Of a stretch of 64,000 bases of DNA, positions 52,423 through 62,529 are shown in pieces. A program made the position numbers and the translations under genes. The notes beneath the pieces were generated by a model, which was given only the letters and a program-made list of their open reading frames with translations, had not been told where the DNA came from and made no database searches. The DNA comes from Leptospira hartskeerlii. Its GTDB lineage: Bacteria > Spirochaetota > Leptospiria > Leptospirales > Leptospiraceae. Each line of letters begins with the position of its first letter. Position 1 is the first letter of the stretch. Location of the stretch: contig NZ_NPDL01000002.1 of NCBI RefSeq assembly GCF_002811475.1, forward strand, positions 62,001 to 126,000, given 5' to 3'.

Positions 52423-52692
52423 ATGATACCAGAATACTGTGTCGCTATGGCAGAATGCAATCGTTGGCAAAACGTATCCTTATTAAACGTTTCTGAAAAA
52501 TTAAAACCGGGAGAACTCAAAAGACTTAGGACCGAATTAGATTCGACGATTTCGGAATGGGTAAAAACCATTACATATTCACAGTCAAATCTCAACAGCA
52601 TTGTTACAAAGCGGATTGGATTACGGAGTTACGGATATTCCTTGGGATCCTTTTTATCCAAAATCCAGATAATAAATTCGGCAGGTTTTTAG
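52423..52692 (+). CDS. Small hypothetical gene, possibly frameshifted
   Basis: An 89-codon frame with AGGA 5 bases before its ATG, divergent from ppk1. The first 60 residues have coding character (SLLNVSEKLKPGELKRLRTE), but from about 52616 another frame reads more protein-like (GLDYGVTDIPWDPFYPK), which may mark a frameshift. No homologue is recognised. The gene lies 60 bp before the rhomboid-like gene. Confidence 0.4.
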   Translation: MIPEYCVAMAECNRWQNVSLLNVSEKLKPGELKRLRTELDSTISEWVKTITYSQSNLNSIVTKRIGLRSYGYSLGSFLSKIQIINSAGF

Positions 52693-52751
52693 AATTTATC
52701 AGCGTCAAATATTTTATACTTTTTGAATATTCTCCTGTTTAAGGAATTCCA

Positions 52752-53549
52752 TTGAGAAGATTAAGAAACCAATTTATAGATATTATTTCATTCCAAAATG
52801 CGGCCGGTTATTTCGCTGCAATTACGTTCTTTGTGAGTTTATTCTCATTATTGATCGATCCTAAGATCGGTGTATTGACTCCTGACATGCTGGAGGGGGG
52901 AAGATGGTGGAACGCAGGGTTATTTGTATTTCATCTACTTTCTCCTGCAGAGATCCAGGCAGGAACGTATATGCCTTGGATCTTTCTTATCTTTTACACA
53001 TATCTAGTTTTTTCCGTTGGCAAAATTTTAGAAGAGGATATGGGTTCTCTTCGATTTAACCTATTTCTGTTTTCTTTAATGTTTTTCATTACGATTGGTG
53101 GGGTACTTTCTTTATATTATCCATTGTTTGTGGAGACAAAGATGATCTATGATTGTCTCTTGTTAGCTCTCGCAATTTGTATGCCCAATTTGGAATTTTT
53201 TATCATTCCGATCCGGATGAAATGGATAGGGATTGCATTATTCGTTTATCTGTTCTGGGAAAGAGGGGACGAGATGAGAATGTTCAACTCTATCCTACCA
53301 TGGGCGGGATTATTTTTCGGATTTTCCAGCTTACTATTATTTTTCGGAAGAGATATCTTAGGCACCAAAATTAGGGAACACAAGACTTCCACTTGGAAGG
53401 CTAAAAAATCCGAGGTATTCATAGTTCATAAATGTTACGTTTGCGGAGCCACCGAGGCAACAGATCCTCTAATGGAATTCCGTTATTGTGTGGATTGTCA
53501 AGATAAGGAATATTGCGAGAATCATCTTCATAATCATGTACATTCTTAA
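52752..53549 (+). CDS. Rhomboid-like membrane protein with zinc-binding tail
   Basis: A 265-residue protein with about six transmembrane helices. The topology and positions of WN, SPAE and GG resemble rhomboid-fold proteins, but the catalytic GxSG motif is not visible, so it is likely inactive. The cytosolic end has CYVCGATEATDPLMEFRYCV and CQDKEYC followed by HxHxH-like HLHNHVHS, a probable zinc-binding module. The start is TTG with AAGGA 7 bases upstream. The function is unknown. Confidence 0.72.
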   Translation: MRRLRNQFIDIISFQNAAGYFAAITFFVSLFSLLIDPKIGVLTPDMLEGGRWWNAGLFVFHLLSPAEIQAGTYMPWIFLIFYTYLVFSVGKILEEDMGSLRFNLFLFSLMFFITIGGVLSLYYPLFVETKMIYDCLLLALAICMPNLEFFIIPIRMKWIGIALFVYLFWERGDEMRMFNSILPWAGLFFGFSSLLLFFGRDILGTKIREHKTSTWKAKKSEVFIVHKCYVCGATEATDPLMEFRYCVDCQDKEYCENHLHNHVHS

Positions 53550-53654
53550 GAGAACGTAATTTTGTCCCTTAAGAGCCCGGGTTAGAATTCGTTCAAATTT
53601 TTTTTAAACCGGATTGACTTTCTTTAGGTAAGATATGAAATTTTCCGGCACTCA

Positions 53655-53683
53655 AAAATTCCTTCAACCCGGAAAGGAATTTT
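53655..53683 (+). promoter_or_regulatory. Leader hairpin before the large sensor kinase
   Basis: AAAATTCCTT (53655-53664) pairs with AAGGAATTTT (53674-53683) around a 9-base loop, 15 bases before the GTG start. The second arm includes an AAGGA that could be a ribosome-binding site, and CCTTCC just before the start could pair with the same GGAAAGG stretch instead. This allows two mutually exclusive folds around the start. Confidence 0.45.
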
Positions 53684-53698
53684 GCAGGAAAACCTTCC

Positions 53699-56600
53699 GT
53701 GAATTCGATCGTTTACTGGTTTGAAGAATTATTCGCCTCCCTCCCTTTACCCTTTTTAGACATTTGGGGGAGGTTTGGCTATATCATCGGGATCTTTCTG
53801 ATGGTCTGCGCCTACGGAGGTTTTACTTTTAATCCGGGAGGTAAATTCGGTTTTGGTCGTCAAAAACAAAGTTGGGATACCCAGGCTTTTTTAAGTATTC
53901 CATTCACTTTCGTTTTTATTTTTATCACCGGTTATATCGGATCCTTTATCGTTTTGGTGCCCGGGGCTCAGACATTCGAGTCCTTAAAAGATCTAACGGT
54001 TTTTCTTTGTATCCTTTTGTTCGGTTATCCCGCACTTCTTGCGGTTCCTTTTGCTTACGGGCTTTCGGATTTGATAGAAGGCGTTCCTCCTGATTTTCTA
54101 TTCGATTGGATTTTAGGTTATTTTATCAATCCGTCCTGCTTTTGGGTCGCGTACCAGTTGATCGGAAGGGACCCCGATTTTAAAAAACTGAAAACCTGGG
54201 GATTATATTCGATTTTCGTAATTATCTTCATGAGTATAGAGCCTCAGCTTTGGGGATACATCTGCTCGGAACAATTCACCCGAGAAATCTCATATCGAAA
54301 TATCACTCCTGCATTGTTCTTTACCACAGGAGTTACCTGGATAGTAGCTCCTTTTGCGATGTTAGTCGTGTTACCTCTGGCTAAGAGATACGGATTATTT
54401 TGGGCGGAAATTCCAGGCCATACTAGAGAACTGATATTAAGTTATAAAGAATGGTATTGGCAGGAGGAAAAGTTCGGGAAAGACGGAATTCCTTTTGGGC
54501 AAGGCCTTCCGATCCGGATGTTCTTGGTCACTCCTTTCATTCTTTTGGTCTTGATCATGGTAGCGGCCACTGCGTATCTCACCTTGAGAAGTTCAGAAGC
54601 AGCGTCAGGCAAACTCGCTTCCAGGCTGCATCAAGAGATCTCGGAGAATATTAATCTCAGATTGGATGATCATCTGGCTTATTCCGTTCAGAAAAAACCG
54701 GAAGAGATCTCTCTTTTATTAAAAAATACGAATATAGCCAGACATGGCAGGGCTTTTATCGTAGATAGGGAAACTAGGGTCATCGCTTCTTCTGATTTGC
54801 GTTTTAGCAATATTGGGTCGGCTGCGGAGAGTGGGGATCCGGTAATACGAAATTCTATCCTTTCCGTGCTTAAAGATTATGGAGATTTGTATTCTGTAAA
54901 GGTAGCATTTCAGTTTAGATTTGATGTAGTAAATGCAAAACCGGTTTCCAGGGAGACTTGGCTTACTCAAGTAACTCCTTACAGAGATAACGCGGGAGAA
55001 TACGATTGGATCGTGATCACAGCAATGCCTGCTTCTTATTATCTTGAAGGAGTACAAATTGGAAATAGCGAGTCTGCGAAAGTATTTGCTGTCGCCTTGA
55101 CTCTTTCTCTTTTGATTGCAGCATTTTTGGCCGGGATAGTTACATCACCAATCCGTAATATTTCAAGAGCTACTAGAGCTATGGCAGAAGGGGACTTCTC
55201 CCAAAGGGTTCCTTCCAGCAAATTGGAAGAGATCGGCACTCTCGCGTTTTCTTTCAACTATATGGCGGAGCAGCTACAGGAAGCATTTCGCAGGGCCAAA
55301 GCCAGCCAGGACCAATACAAAGATCTTGTAGATACAACTCCGGGTGTTGTCTGGGAAGCGGACGCAATCACTTTTAATTTTACATTTGTGAGTAAGCAAG
55401 CGGTCGATCTGCTTGGGTATTCCGTAGAAGAGTGGAAAACTCCCGGGTTCTGGGCGGACCATATTCATCCTGAAGATAGGGATTATGCGGTAAATTATTG
55501 CGTAGCTTGTACTGGAAGATTGGAAGCCCACGATTTCGAATATAGGTTCTTTAAGAAAGACGGAACTGTTGTTTGGCTTAGGGACATGGTGAAAGTGATC
55601 ACCGAGGGCAATAAGGAAAAATGGCTTCGTGGAGTGATGGTAGATATCACCGAACGCAAAAATTTTGAAGAGAAGTTTTTAGAAAGGAACAGATTTATCG
55701 AATCCATTTTGGATATCAGTCCGGATATATTATATATCTATGATATAGAAGATAGAAAGAACGTGTATAGCAATATAGGAGTAGAAAGGCTGTTGGGATA
55801 TTCCGTGGAAGAGATCCAGGGAATGGGAAATTCATTTCTTAGATCACTTATGCATCCAGATGATTTTCAGAATTATTTGACCGATGTTATCCCGAAATAT
55901 TTAAACGCTTTAGACAAAGATGTAATAGAGCACCAATACAGGATGCGGCATAAAGATGAGAAATGGCGTTGGTTCGTTTCCAGAGAATTGATCTACAAGA
56001 GGGACTCGGAAGGGATCCCGACTCAGATCTTCGGGATCTCGAATGATATTACTAAGAGTAAAGAAGCGGAAGAAACCATCCTAGATCTAAATGCAAATCT
56101 GGAGCGTAAGATCGATCAGAGAACAGAAGAATTAAAAAGAACGAATGTAGATCTAAAAGAATCATTGGAATACCAGAAAAAAATATCCAATGAGCTGAAA
56201 GAAACGCAAAGCCAACTTCTTCTTTCCGAAAAATTAGCTGCCTTAGGCCAACTTGCTGCGGGGATGACCCACGAGTTAAACACACCTTTAGGTGCGATCG
56301 TCTCTTCGAATCGTGCCATTTTAGATATCTTATATGAAGAGATTAAGGAAATACCCGACCTTCTTCTTAGTTTAAACAAAATGGAAATCGAACATTTCAA
56401 ATTTCTGTTAGATGAAAGTCTAAAGGAAATCTCTCAGGCGGAGATCTTGCCGAATCGTTCTTTGAGAAGGGAGCTCGTTCGAGTATTTAAAGAAGCTTCT
56501 GTTCCCGATCCGGAGAACGCGGTGAATATGATCCTAGAGTTGGGGATCCATAGATTGGGAGAGAAACTTCCTGATCTGTTGAAAACCGAAAATTCTCTAA

Positions 56601-57208
56601 AAATTCTGAATGCAGTTTCATCTATCGCTTCTGTCGTAAGGTTCAGTAATGTGATCTCTATCGCTACAGGAAAGGCGTCTTACGTTGTGGATGCTCTCAA
56701 AAATTATTTAAACCCTGGCACGCATAACGGAAATGAAGAGCTTATCCCGGTCGACATAGAAGTGGAATTGGAAACAATCATAGCTCTATATCATAATAAG
56801 ATCAAATACGGGGTAGAAGTAGTTAAACATTATCGTACAAACGAGCTTTGTCTCGGAGATCCCGATAAGTTGAATCAAGTATGGATCAATCTATTAAATA
56901 ATGGATTGCAGGCCATGAACTATAAGGGTAAAATCGAAATTTCGATAGAGAAAAGAGAATCTTGGATTATAGTTTCTTTCACTGATTCCGGCTCCGGAAT
57001 TTCGAAAGAGATACAAGATAAAATTTTCGATCCATTCTTCACTACCAAAAATCCTGGAGAAGGTATCGGTCTTGGTTTGGATATATGCAAAAAGATAATA
57101 GAGAAGATGGACGGAAAAATAGAGTTTGAGAGCGAACCTGGGCGTACTAGGTTCGAAGTTTGGCTGAAACCGGCGAACCGTAAAAAAGAGGAATCTATTG
57201 GAAACTGA
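53699..57208 (+). CDS. Large membrane sensor histidine kinase (TM region, HAMP, 2 PAS)
   Basis: A 1169-residue kinase. Residues 1-270 are a seven- to eight-helix MASE-like membrane region. A helix at 272-295, a periplasmic sensor of about 160 residues and a helix at 465-482 follow. Then HAMP (about 485-535), PAS 1 (about 545-665), PAS 2 (about 675-795), a coiled coil and HisKA with phospho-His858 ([10 protein letters not shown]). A helical insertion of about 120 residues (about 880-1000) separates the H box from the HATPase ([35 protein letters not shown]). The start is GTG. A response regulator follows, overlapping by 11 bases, and is its probable partner. Confidence 0.92.
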   Translation: MNSIVYWFEELFASLPLPFLDIWGRFGYIIGIFLMVCAYGGFTFNPGGKFGFGRQKQSWDTQAFLSIPFTFVFIFITGYIGSFIVLVPGAQTFESLKDLTVFLCILLFGYPALLAVPFAYGLSDLIEGVPPDFLFDWILGYFINPSCFWVAYQLIGRDPDFKKLKTWGLYSIFVIIFMSIEPQLWGYICSEQFTREISYRNITPALFFTTGVTWIVAPFAMLVVLPLAKRYGLFWAEIPGHTRELILSYKEWYWQEEKFGKDGIPFGQGLPIRMFLVTPFILLVLIMVAATAYLTLRSSEAASGKLASRLHQEISENINLRLDDHLAYSVQKKPEEISLLLKNTNIARHGRAFIVDRETRVIASSDLRFSNIGSAAESGDPVIRNSILSVLKDYGDLYSVKVAFQFRFDVVNAKPVSRETWLTQVTPYRDNAGEYDWIVITAMPASYYLEGVQIGNSESAKVFAVALTLSLLIAAFLAGIVTSPIRNISRATRAMAEGDFSQRVPSSKLEEIGTLAFSFNYMAEQLQEAFRRAKASQDQYKDLVDTTPGVVWEADAITFNFTFVSKQAVDLLGYSVEEWKTPGFWADHIHPEDRDYAVNYCVACTGRLEAHDFEYRFFKKDGTVVWLRDMVKVITEGNKEKWLRGVMVDITERKNFEEKFLERNRFIESILDISPDILYIYDIEDRKNVYSNIGVERLLGYSVEEIQGMGNSFLRSLMHPDDFQNYLTDVIPKYLNALDKDVIEHQYRMRHKDEKWRWFVSRELIYKRDSEGIPTQIFGISNDITKSKEAEETILDLNANLERKIDQRTEELKRTNVDLKESLEYQKKISNELKETQSQLLLSEKLAALGQLAAGMTHELNTPLGAIVSSNRAILDILYEEIKEIPDLLLSLNKMEIEHFKFLLDESLKEISQAEILPNRSLRRELVRVFKEASVPDPENAVNMILELGIHRLGEKLPDLLKTENSLKILNAVSSIASVVRFSNVISIATGKASYVVDALKNYLNPGTHNGNEELIPVDIEVELETIIALYHNKIKYGVEVVKHYRTNELCLGDPDKLNQVWINLLNNGLQAMNYKGKIEISIEKRESWIIVSFTDSGSGISKEIQDKIFDPFFTTKNPGEGIGLGLDICKKIIEKMDGKIEFESEPGRTRFEVWLKPANRKKEESIGN

Positions 57209-57605
57209 AACATCGCGGAATGCGATCCTATGCGTGGATGACGAGGCGATCATTTTAATTACCTTACAAAAGGAATTAAGGAAACAACTTGGAAATTTAT
57301 TCCAATACGAGACCGCCTTAAACGCAGAAGAAGCTATGGAAGTTATAGATGATCTGGTGAGCGCCGGTGTAAATGTGATCTTGATCCTTTCCGATTGGTT
57401 GATGCCGGGGATTAAGGGAGACGAGTTCTTAATTTTGGTCCATCAAAAGTATCCCAATATTAGATCTATTTTGATCACAGGACATGTCGATGCCGCCGCA
57501 GTCGACAGGGTCAAAAAAGAAGCAGGAACTTATACAGTGATCCCAAAACCTTGGGACGTGAATAAACTAATGGATGCAGTTCGTGTTTGTTGTAATTTGA
57601 ATTAG
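57198..57605 (+). CDS. Single-domain response regulator
   Basis: A 135-residue receiver domain without output domain: [15 protein letters not shown], the phospho-Asp in [15 protein letters not shown], the Thr in SILITGHVD and the Lys in VIPKPWDVN. It overlaps the end of the large kinase gene by 11 bases; the TTG start has GAGGA upstream. It probably receives phosphate from that kinase and passes it on or acts by protein contact. Confidence 0.92.
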   Translation: METETSRNAILCVDDEAIILITLQKELRKQLGNLFQYETALNAEEAMEVIDDLVSAGVNVILILSDWLMPGIKGDEFLILVHQKYPNIRSILITGHVDAAAVDRVKKEAGTYTVIPKPWDVNKLMDAVRVCCNLN

Positions 57606-57755
57606 AGCGAAAATTACCTTCGGGAACGTCGCCCGTTTCGATATTTTGCCCTTCAAACTAACACCGGTTCATTCGCATGTTTCTATCTTGAAAACGAATT
57701 GACCTTTCTCTTTCTGAGAAGATACTCTATTATCTCCTAAAGGAATCTTCTGATC

Positions 57756-59516
57756 ATGCTACAAAATAACTACTTTAACGATGTATCCGACTTGAGGTTA
57801 CATTTCGATCATATTATCAATTGGAAGGAAATTGTAGATTCCTACGAAGGTGGGTTTGCCGACGCCGCAAAATATAAGGCAGGAGACGAAAGATTTGCTA
57901 CCGCTCCTTCTTCTCATGAAGAAGCATTAGAATATTATAAAACATTACTGGATTCCGTCGGGGAATTTGCAGGTAAAGAGATTGCTCCTTATGTGGCCGA
58001 ATTAGACAAGGTTGGAGTAAAATTCGAGAATGGAAAAGTTGTATTCCCCGAAAAACTTTTGGAAATTGTCCGAAAAGCCAGAGACGCGGGATTACAGCCT
58101 ACAGGGTTTTCCAGAAAATACGGTGGTTTAGGAATTCCTTGGACCGTTCGCGCATTCTTTAGCGAAATCTTATATAGAGTGGATGCATCCGTTTGTATTT
58201 CCATAGGATGTGTAAACTTAGCGGAGATTGTCGAAAAAAACGGAAGTGAAGAATTAAAAGACGAATGGTTACCTCGTTTGGCTGCGGGAGAATTTGCCTG
58301 CGCGATGGGACTCACAGAACCCGATCACGGTTCCGATCTGCCAGGGCTTCGTACTAAGGCGACTCATAAAGAAGGAAATACTTATCTGTTAAATGGGACC
58401 AAAAGATTTATCACCCAAGGTTGTGGCACAGGAGAAATTCCCGCGATCCTTTTGCTCTTAGCTAGAACCGGAAATCCTGGAAGTGGTGCGAGAGGTCTTT
58501 CTTTCTTCTTGGTTCAATCTAAAGATGTGCAAGTTGCAGGGATCGAAAAGAAGATGGGACTACATTGTTCTCCAACTTGCGAGATCGTTTTAGAAAACAC
58601 TCCAGGTATCTTGATAGGAGAAGAAGGTCACGGACTAATCAAACATACGATGGGAATGTTGAATGGTGCTCGTATGGGAATTTCTCAACAAGGAGTTGGG
58701 ATCGCACAAGCAGCGTTATCCGAAACTAAAAAATATACTTCTGAAAGGATCCAATTTGGAAAACCGATTGGGACCATTCCTGCCGTTCGAAAAATTTTAC
58801 GCAGAATGGAAAGAGAAACCATGGCGATGCGCTGCCTAATGTTGGAAGGCGCTCGTGCAATGGATCTATATTATTTTAGAGGAGATCATCTGAAAGAAAA
58901 GGGCGCTACCGAAAGAGATCTGAAATCGGATGTGGTCCTGAAATATTGGGAAAAGTTAGCCGGAATACTTACGCCAATTTCCAAGTTTTATTGCTCCGAG
59001 TCCTGTGTAAAGATTGCCGGTGACGCTGTTCAGCTTCATGGAGGAGCAGGTTTTACTGAAGACTATGATGTTTCCAGAATCTACAGAGACTCTAGGATCA
59101 CAACTATCTACGACGGAACTTCTCAGATCCAAGTCAATGCAAGTATCGGTGGGATTGTCACAGGTATGAGCGGTCATGGTTTCTTGAGAGAATATATAGA
59201 TAACGAATGGTCGCATTTCCCGACCGAAGAGACCAAGGTTCTTTCCGATGTTTGGGACGGTTTCCAAGAGGCCGTCACAATGTATAAGGATCTAGCCACT
59301 TCAGAGGAGAGAGAGGAAACTGCAGACGAGATCGTATGGGCAAGTGCCAGACTTCTTTCCGGTTTGTTATTCTATCGTTCTACGCTTCGTATTCCGGAAG
59401 AGCTTAGAGCAGATCGTCTGTCTCATGTCGAAGAGTATAACCTTGATAGCCTTGGCTATATGGAAGGTCTTAAGGCGAAATTGAAAGTAAAGGTTTCGGC
59501 AAGACAGACGGTTTAA
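57756..59516 (+). CDS. Acyl-CoA dehydrogenase family protein
   Basis: A 586-residue acyl-CoA dehydrogenase. N-terminal helices, then the beta domain with FACAMGLTEPDHGSDLPGLR (FAD/substrate), the C-terminal helices with GIAQAALSETKKYTSERIQF, and QLHGGAGFTEDYDVSRIYRD with RITTIYDGTSQIQ. The extra C-terminal 100 residues fit the long type found with fatty-acid oxidation. The ribosome-binding site AAGGA is 11 bases before the ATG. No etf or other beta-oxidation gene is adjacent. Leptospira uses fatty acids as main carbon source, so a role in beta-oxidation is plausible. Confidence 0.93.
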   Translation: MLQNNYFNDVSDLRLHFDHIINWKEIVDSYEGGFADAAKYKAGDERFATAPSSHEEALEYYKTLLDSVGEFAGKEIAPYVAELDKVGVKFENGKVVFPEKLLEIVRKARDAGLQPTGFSRKYGGLGIPWTVRAFFSEILYRVDASVCISIGCVNLAEIVEKNGSEELKDEWLPRLAAGEFACAMGLTEPDHGSDLPGLRTKATHKEGNTYLLNGTKRFITQGCGTGEIPAILLLLARTGNPGSGARGLSFFLVQSKDVQVAGIEKKMGLHCSPTCEIVLENTPGILIGEEGHGLIKHTMGMLNGARMGISQQGVGIAQAALSETKKYTSERIQFGKPIGTIPAVRKILRRMERETMAMRCLMLEGARAMDLYYFRGDHLKEKGATERDLKSDVVLKYWEKLAGILTPISKFYCSESCVKIAGDAVQLHGGAGFTEDYDVSRIYRDSRITTIYDGTSQIQVNASIGGIVTGMSGHGFLREYIDNEWSHFPTEETKVLSDVWDGFQEAVTMYKDLATSEEREETADEIVWASARLLSGLLFYRSTLRIPEELRADRLSHVEEYNLDSLGYMEGLKAKLKVKVSARQTV

Positions 59517-59586
59517 GATCGAAAAAAAGCGTTTTTTGCCCTTATACTTTTAGGAAATCGGTCGATGGAATTAGAAGGAGGGGACT

Positions 59587-61530
59587 ATGCCCGCATTCTC
59601 TATTCCGGGACTGAGTTCCGGCCAGGATACGAATCAGATCGTAAAAAAACTGGTAGAGCTGGAAGCAAAGCCGATTCGCCGTTTGGAAAGACAAAACGGT
59701 TTCAATCAGGCTCAGGTCAAGGCATGGTCCGATCTTAAAACTCTTACTACAGACCTCCAAAATAAAACTAGAGAAATTATTTCTTTCACTGCTCCTTTTG
59801 CGACTAAGTCGATCGTTTCCGATCCGGAAGGTGTGATTACCGGAGATGCTGCGCGCTCTGCAAGCAGTGGAAAACGTAAGATAGAAGTGAAAGAGCTCGC
59901 TACATTCCATCAGATCTCAGGCGATCCTATCGATTCTGAAAGAAAGATACCTGCAGGTACTTTTAAAGTTATTTCGGGAGAAATAGAGAAGGAGATAGAG
60001 TTCCAAGGTGGAACGATTCGAGATCTTTATCTCACGATTCGCACTGCTGCTGCGGGGATCATTCAACCTACTATCGTTAAAGTGGATCAAGATAAAACGG
60101 TCCTTACGTTAGCTGCTTCTCAATCCGGTAAAGACAATCAATTGAAGTTTGACGATCCGAATGGAGTGCTCAAAGCCGCTTCTCTTGTGGGAGGAATGCT
60201 TCCTCAGGATCCTCCGCAATCTTTTTATCTTCCTTGGGAAGCAAGCCAGACAAATCCATTTCAGCCGGACAAATACGGAATGACCGCGACTGCTAAACCT
60301 ACATTTGTCGCAGCGGATCCCGAGAAAAAAGAACCATCTAAGATAAAATTAAGTTCTAAACAAGCATTCCAATTTCATATGAATGCAAGAGAAGGGAAGA
60401 AGGGAGCAAGAATTGAAGCTACTCTTTCTGAACCTTTGGAAGAAGGAGAGACGATCTCCTTGGGTGTGATCTACGACCAAGACGAACAGGATAAAGTATT
60501 TTTAGAGCAAGCTTATCATAAAGAAGGAAAGGTCCGTATTACATTTAAATCCAATATGGATGGAAAGAAGATCCATAAGGTAATCGTAATCAACCAAACC
60601 GGAAAAGAAAAGGAATTCTCTAATTTCAGATTCGTTCTTCCTGCTGAATTTAACGGAGCTAAACCTGCAAAGACAATTGTAGAAGCTAAAGATGCGGTCT
60701 TTTTAGTAGACGGGATCGAGATTACTCGACCTAAAAACGAGGGTCTAACCGATGTTTTGGACGGGGTTCTTCTAAACCTGAACAAGAAGAGCGAAGGTGG
60801 CCCTGCTACAGTAGATATTAAAGTCGATTCCGTAAAAGGGATCCGAATGATCAAAGAATTTATAGAAGCATATAATAATGTTTTAAAATACTCAAAAGAC
60901 GCCACTGCGGTCAATAGAGAAAGCGGCATCAGCGACTCTAAACTGGAAGATCCTGATATTACCCGATCCTTCTGGGAAGGAAAAACTAAAACCGGTATTT
61001 TGGCCGGTGAGAATTCGGTCATCCGTTTAGTCGCAGGTATGAAAACAGTGACTACTTCTTCTTTTCCTGCTTACCCGAATTCTGAGATCAGAACTCTTTC
61101 CGATGTTGGAATTTCAACAGGTGACGTGGGAAGCAAATGGGCAGATATCCAAGAAGGTTTGCTTGCTCTAGATGAGGCAAAACTTGCAGCAAAACTTGCA
61201 GAGAATCCGGATGCAGTACGTCATTTGTTCGCCCAAGATACAAATTCCGATGCGAGAATGGATACCGGAGTTGGCGTAAACCTGGTAGAACATTTGAAAC
61301 CTTATACTCAGTTCGCAGGCGGATTGGTAACAAGCAAGATCAAGTTATTAGAAGAACAAGTTTCCGATAATAATAAGAAGATCAAAAACTTTGAATCACA
61401 CCTAATGAGTTACGAAAAAAAACTCAAAGAAAAGTTCCTGTATATGGAACAGGGTGTGGGTAGAAATAAGGCCGTCGGTTCCTATCTGAATAATAATCTC
61501 AGTAGGGGACAGGGCGGAGACGATAAATAA
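59587..61530 (+). CDS. fliD: Flagellar filament cap protein FliD
   Basis: FliD forms the cap on which flagellin assembles; in Leptospira flagella are periplasmic. The N-terminal FliD_N domain begins IPGLSSGQDTNQIVKKLVEL and the C-terminal FliD_C domain contains KEFIEAYNNVLKYSKDA, ISTGDVGSKWADIQEGLLAL and the end coil KIKLLEEQVSDNNKKIKNFE. The 647-residue length fits an extended central domain. The ribosome-binding site GGAGGGG is 6 bases before the ATG. The next gene follows after 30 bp and is probably cotranscribed. Confidence 0.95.
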   Translation: MPAFSIPGLSSGQDTNQIVKKLVELEAKPIRRLERQNGFNQAQVKAWSDLKTLTTDLQNKTREIISFTAPFATKSIVSDPEGVITGDAARSASSGKRKIEVKELATFHQISGDPIDSERKIPAGTFKVISGEIEKEIEFQGGTIRDLYLTIRTAAAGIIQPTIVKVDQDKTVLTLAASQSGKDNQLKFDDPNGVLKAASLVGGMLPQDPPQSFYLPWEASQTNPFQPDKYGMTATAKPTFVAADPEKKEPSKIKLSSKQAFQFHMNAREGKKGARIEATLSEPLEEGETISLGVIYDQDEQDKVFLEQAYHKEGKVRITFKSNMDGKKIHKVIVINQTGKEKEFSNFRFVLPAEFNGAKPAKTIVEAKDAVFLVDGIEITRPKNEGLTDVLDGVLLNLNKKSEGGPATVDIKVDSVKGIRMIKEFIEAYNNVLKYSKDATAVNRESGISDSKLEDPDITRSFWEGKTKTGILAGENSVIRLVAGMKTVTTSSFPAYPNSEIRTLSDVGISTGDVGSKWADIQEGLLALDEAKLAAKLAENPDAVRHLFAQDTNSDARMDTGVGVNLVEHLKPYTQFAGGLVTSKIKLLEEQVSDNNKKIKNFESHLMSYEKKLKEKFLYMEQGVGRNKAVGSYLNNNLSRGQGGDDK

Positions 61531-61560
61531 AGGAATTATAATATAAACGGAGGAATCACC

Positions 61561-62529
61561 GTGGAAATATTCGTAAACGAGCAAAAATTGGAAAGCGTCA
61601 TTGAAAATGAAAAGAACCTTGGAGAGGTTTTCGACGCGGTACGTCGTTGGGTGGAAACTAACGGTAAATTTTTATTATCCTGCGTTGTGGACGGTGAGGA
61701 ATTTACCCAGAACACAATGCGTGATTCTTCCATTTCAAATGCCTCCAAAATGGAGTTTTTTGTGGGAGAGGAATTGGATATTTTGATCAGTTCTCTTCAC
61801 GAGTTGGATTCTTATGTTGATAAGGTCGGAACTACTTTACTTGGTAGAGATTCTTTGACTGAAAAAGAATCCAAGGAGTTAGGAGACGGGATCGAATGGA
61901 TCCGAAGTCTTTTGGAATCTGCAGGTAAACTTTTAAAACTGAAATACGATCAGATCAAACCAATGGGAACCGGTTCTACAGTAAGTGAGATCCTAGATGA
62001 ATTGAGTCGCAATTCTTCCAAACTGGATGGAACCACTGCGATCGAAGAATTTTTGGAATATTTGCGGGACCTGAAATTATTTGTGATGGATCTGGTCGCA
62101 AGGGCTTCTGTTCTAGATCTAGAACTTCCTACTCTAAGAGAAATTTTAGATACTTTCATCAAGGCAGTTCCTGCTTTGAAAGAAAGTTTCGTAAAAGTTA
62201 ACGAAAGTTATCAGGCTGGAAAAGACGAGGTGGCAACACATCTTCTTACTCAGTCTGTTTCTCAGATCAATGTACTTCTGACTTCCTTTATCACTTTAAG
62301 ACAAAAACTTCCAGGTATGGACTTCTCCAAGATCCAAATTGCAGAAAGGACTTTTGAAGAAAAGACAAACGACTTAAACGATACTTTGGCATCTGTTGCT
62401 TTGGCACTGGAAGAAAAAGATATCATTCGTGCCGGGGATATTATCGAGTATGAGATACCTGCCGTTCTGGATGAATTTCTTCCATTTTTGGAAAAAGTAA
62501 AAGAGCAAGCGGATTCTTTAGCGGTTTAA
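61561..62529 (+). CDS. FliD-linked helical protein of unknown function
   Basis: A 322-residue protein. An N-terminal beta module of about 75 residues (MEIFVNEQKLESVIENEKNL, then CVVDGEEFTQNTM) resembles a ubiquitin-like fold, followed by about 240 residues of long helices (FVKVNESYQAGKDEVATHLL, LNDTLASVALALEEKDII). The start GTG has GGAGG 7 bases upstream. Its position 30 bp after fliD suggests a role in flagellar assembly, such as a chaperone or regulator for the cap protein, but no family is recognised. The last 4 bases overlap the convergent phosphatase gene. Confidence 0.72.
   Translation: MEIFVNEQKLESVIENEKNLGEVFDAVRRWVETNGKFLLSCVVDGEEFTQNTMRDSSISNASKMEFFVGEELDILISSLHELDSYVDKVGTTLLGRDSLTEKESKELGDGIEWIRSLLESAGKLLKLKYDQIKPMGTGSTVSEILDELSRNSSKLDGTTAIEEFLEYLRDLKLFVMDLVARASVLDLELPTLREILDTFIKAVPALKESFVKVNESYQAGKDEVATHLLTQSVSQINVLLTSFITLRQKLPGMDFSKIQIAERTFEEKTNDLNDTLASVALALEEKDIIRAGDIIEYEIPAVLDEFLPFLEKVKEQADSLAV

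Noticed and set aside
52354..52470. Longer ppk1 N-terminus from a TTG at 52470
   Set aside because: The added residues do not resemble Ppk1 and no ribosome-binding site is present; the GTG at 52353 has AGGA at correct spacing.
59521..59540. Hairpin of A6-GCG-T6 after the acyl-CoA dehydrogenase
   Set aside because: Stem is only A-T pairs with a 3-base loop; too weak to call a terminator.
60516..61022. 168-codon minus-strand frame
   Set aside because: Antisense to fliD; composition is that of a shadow frame.
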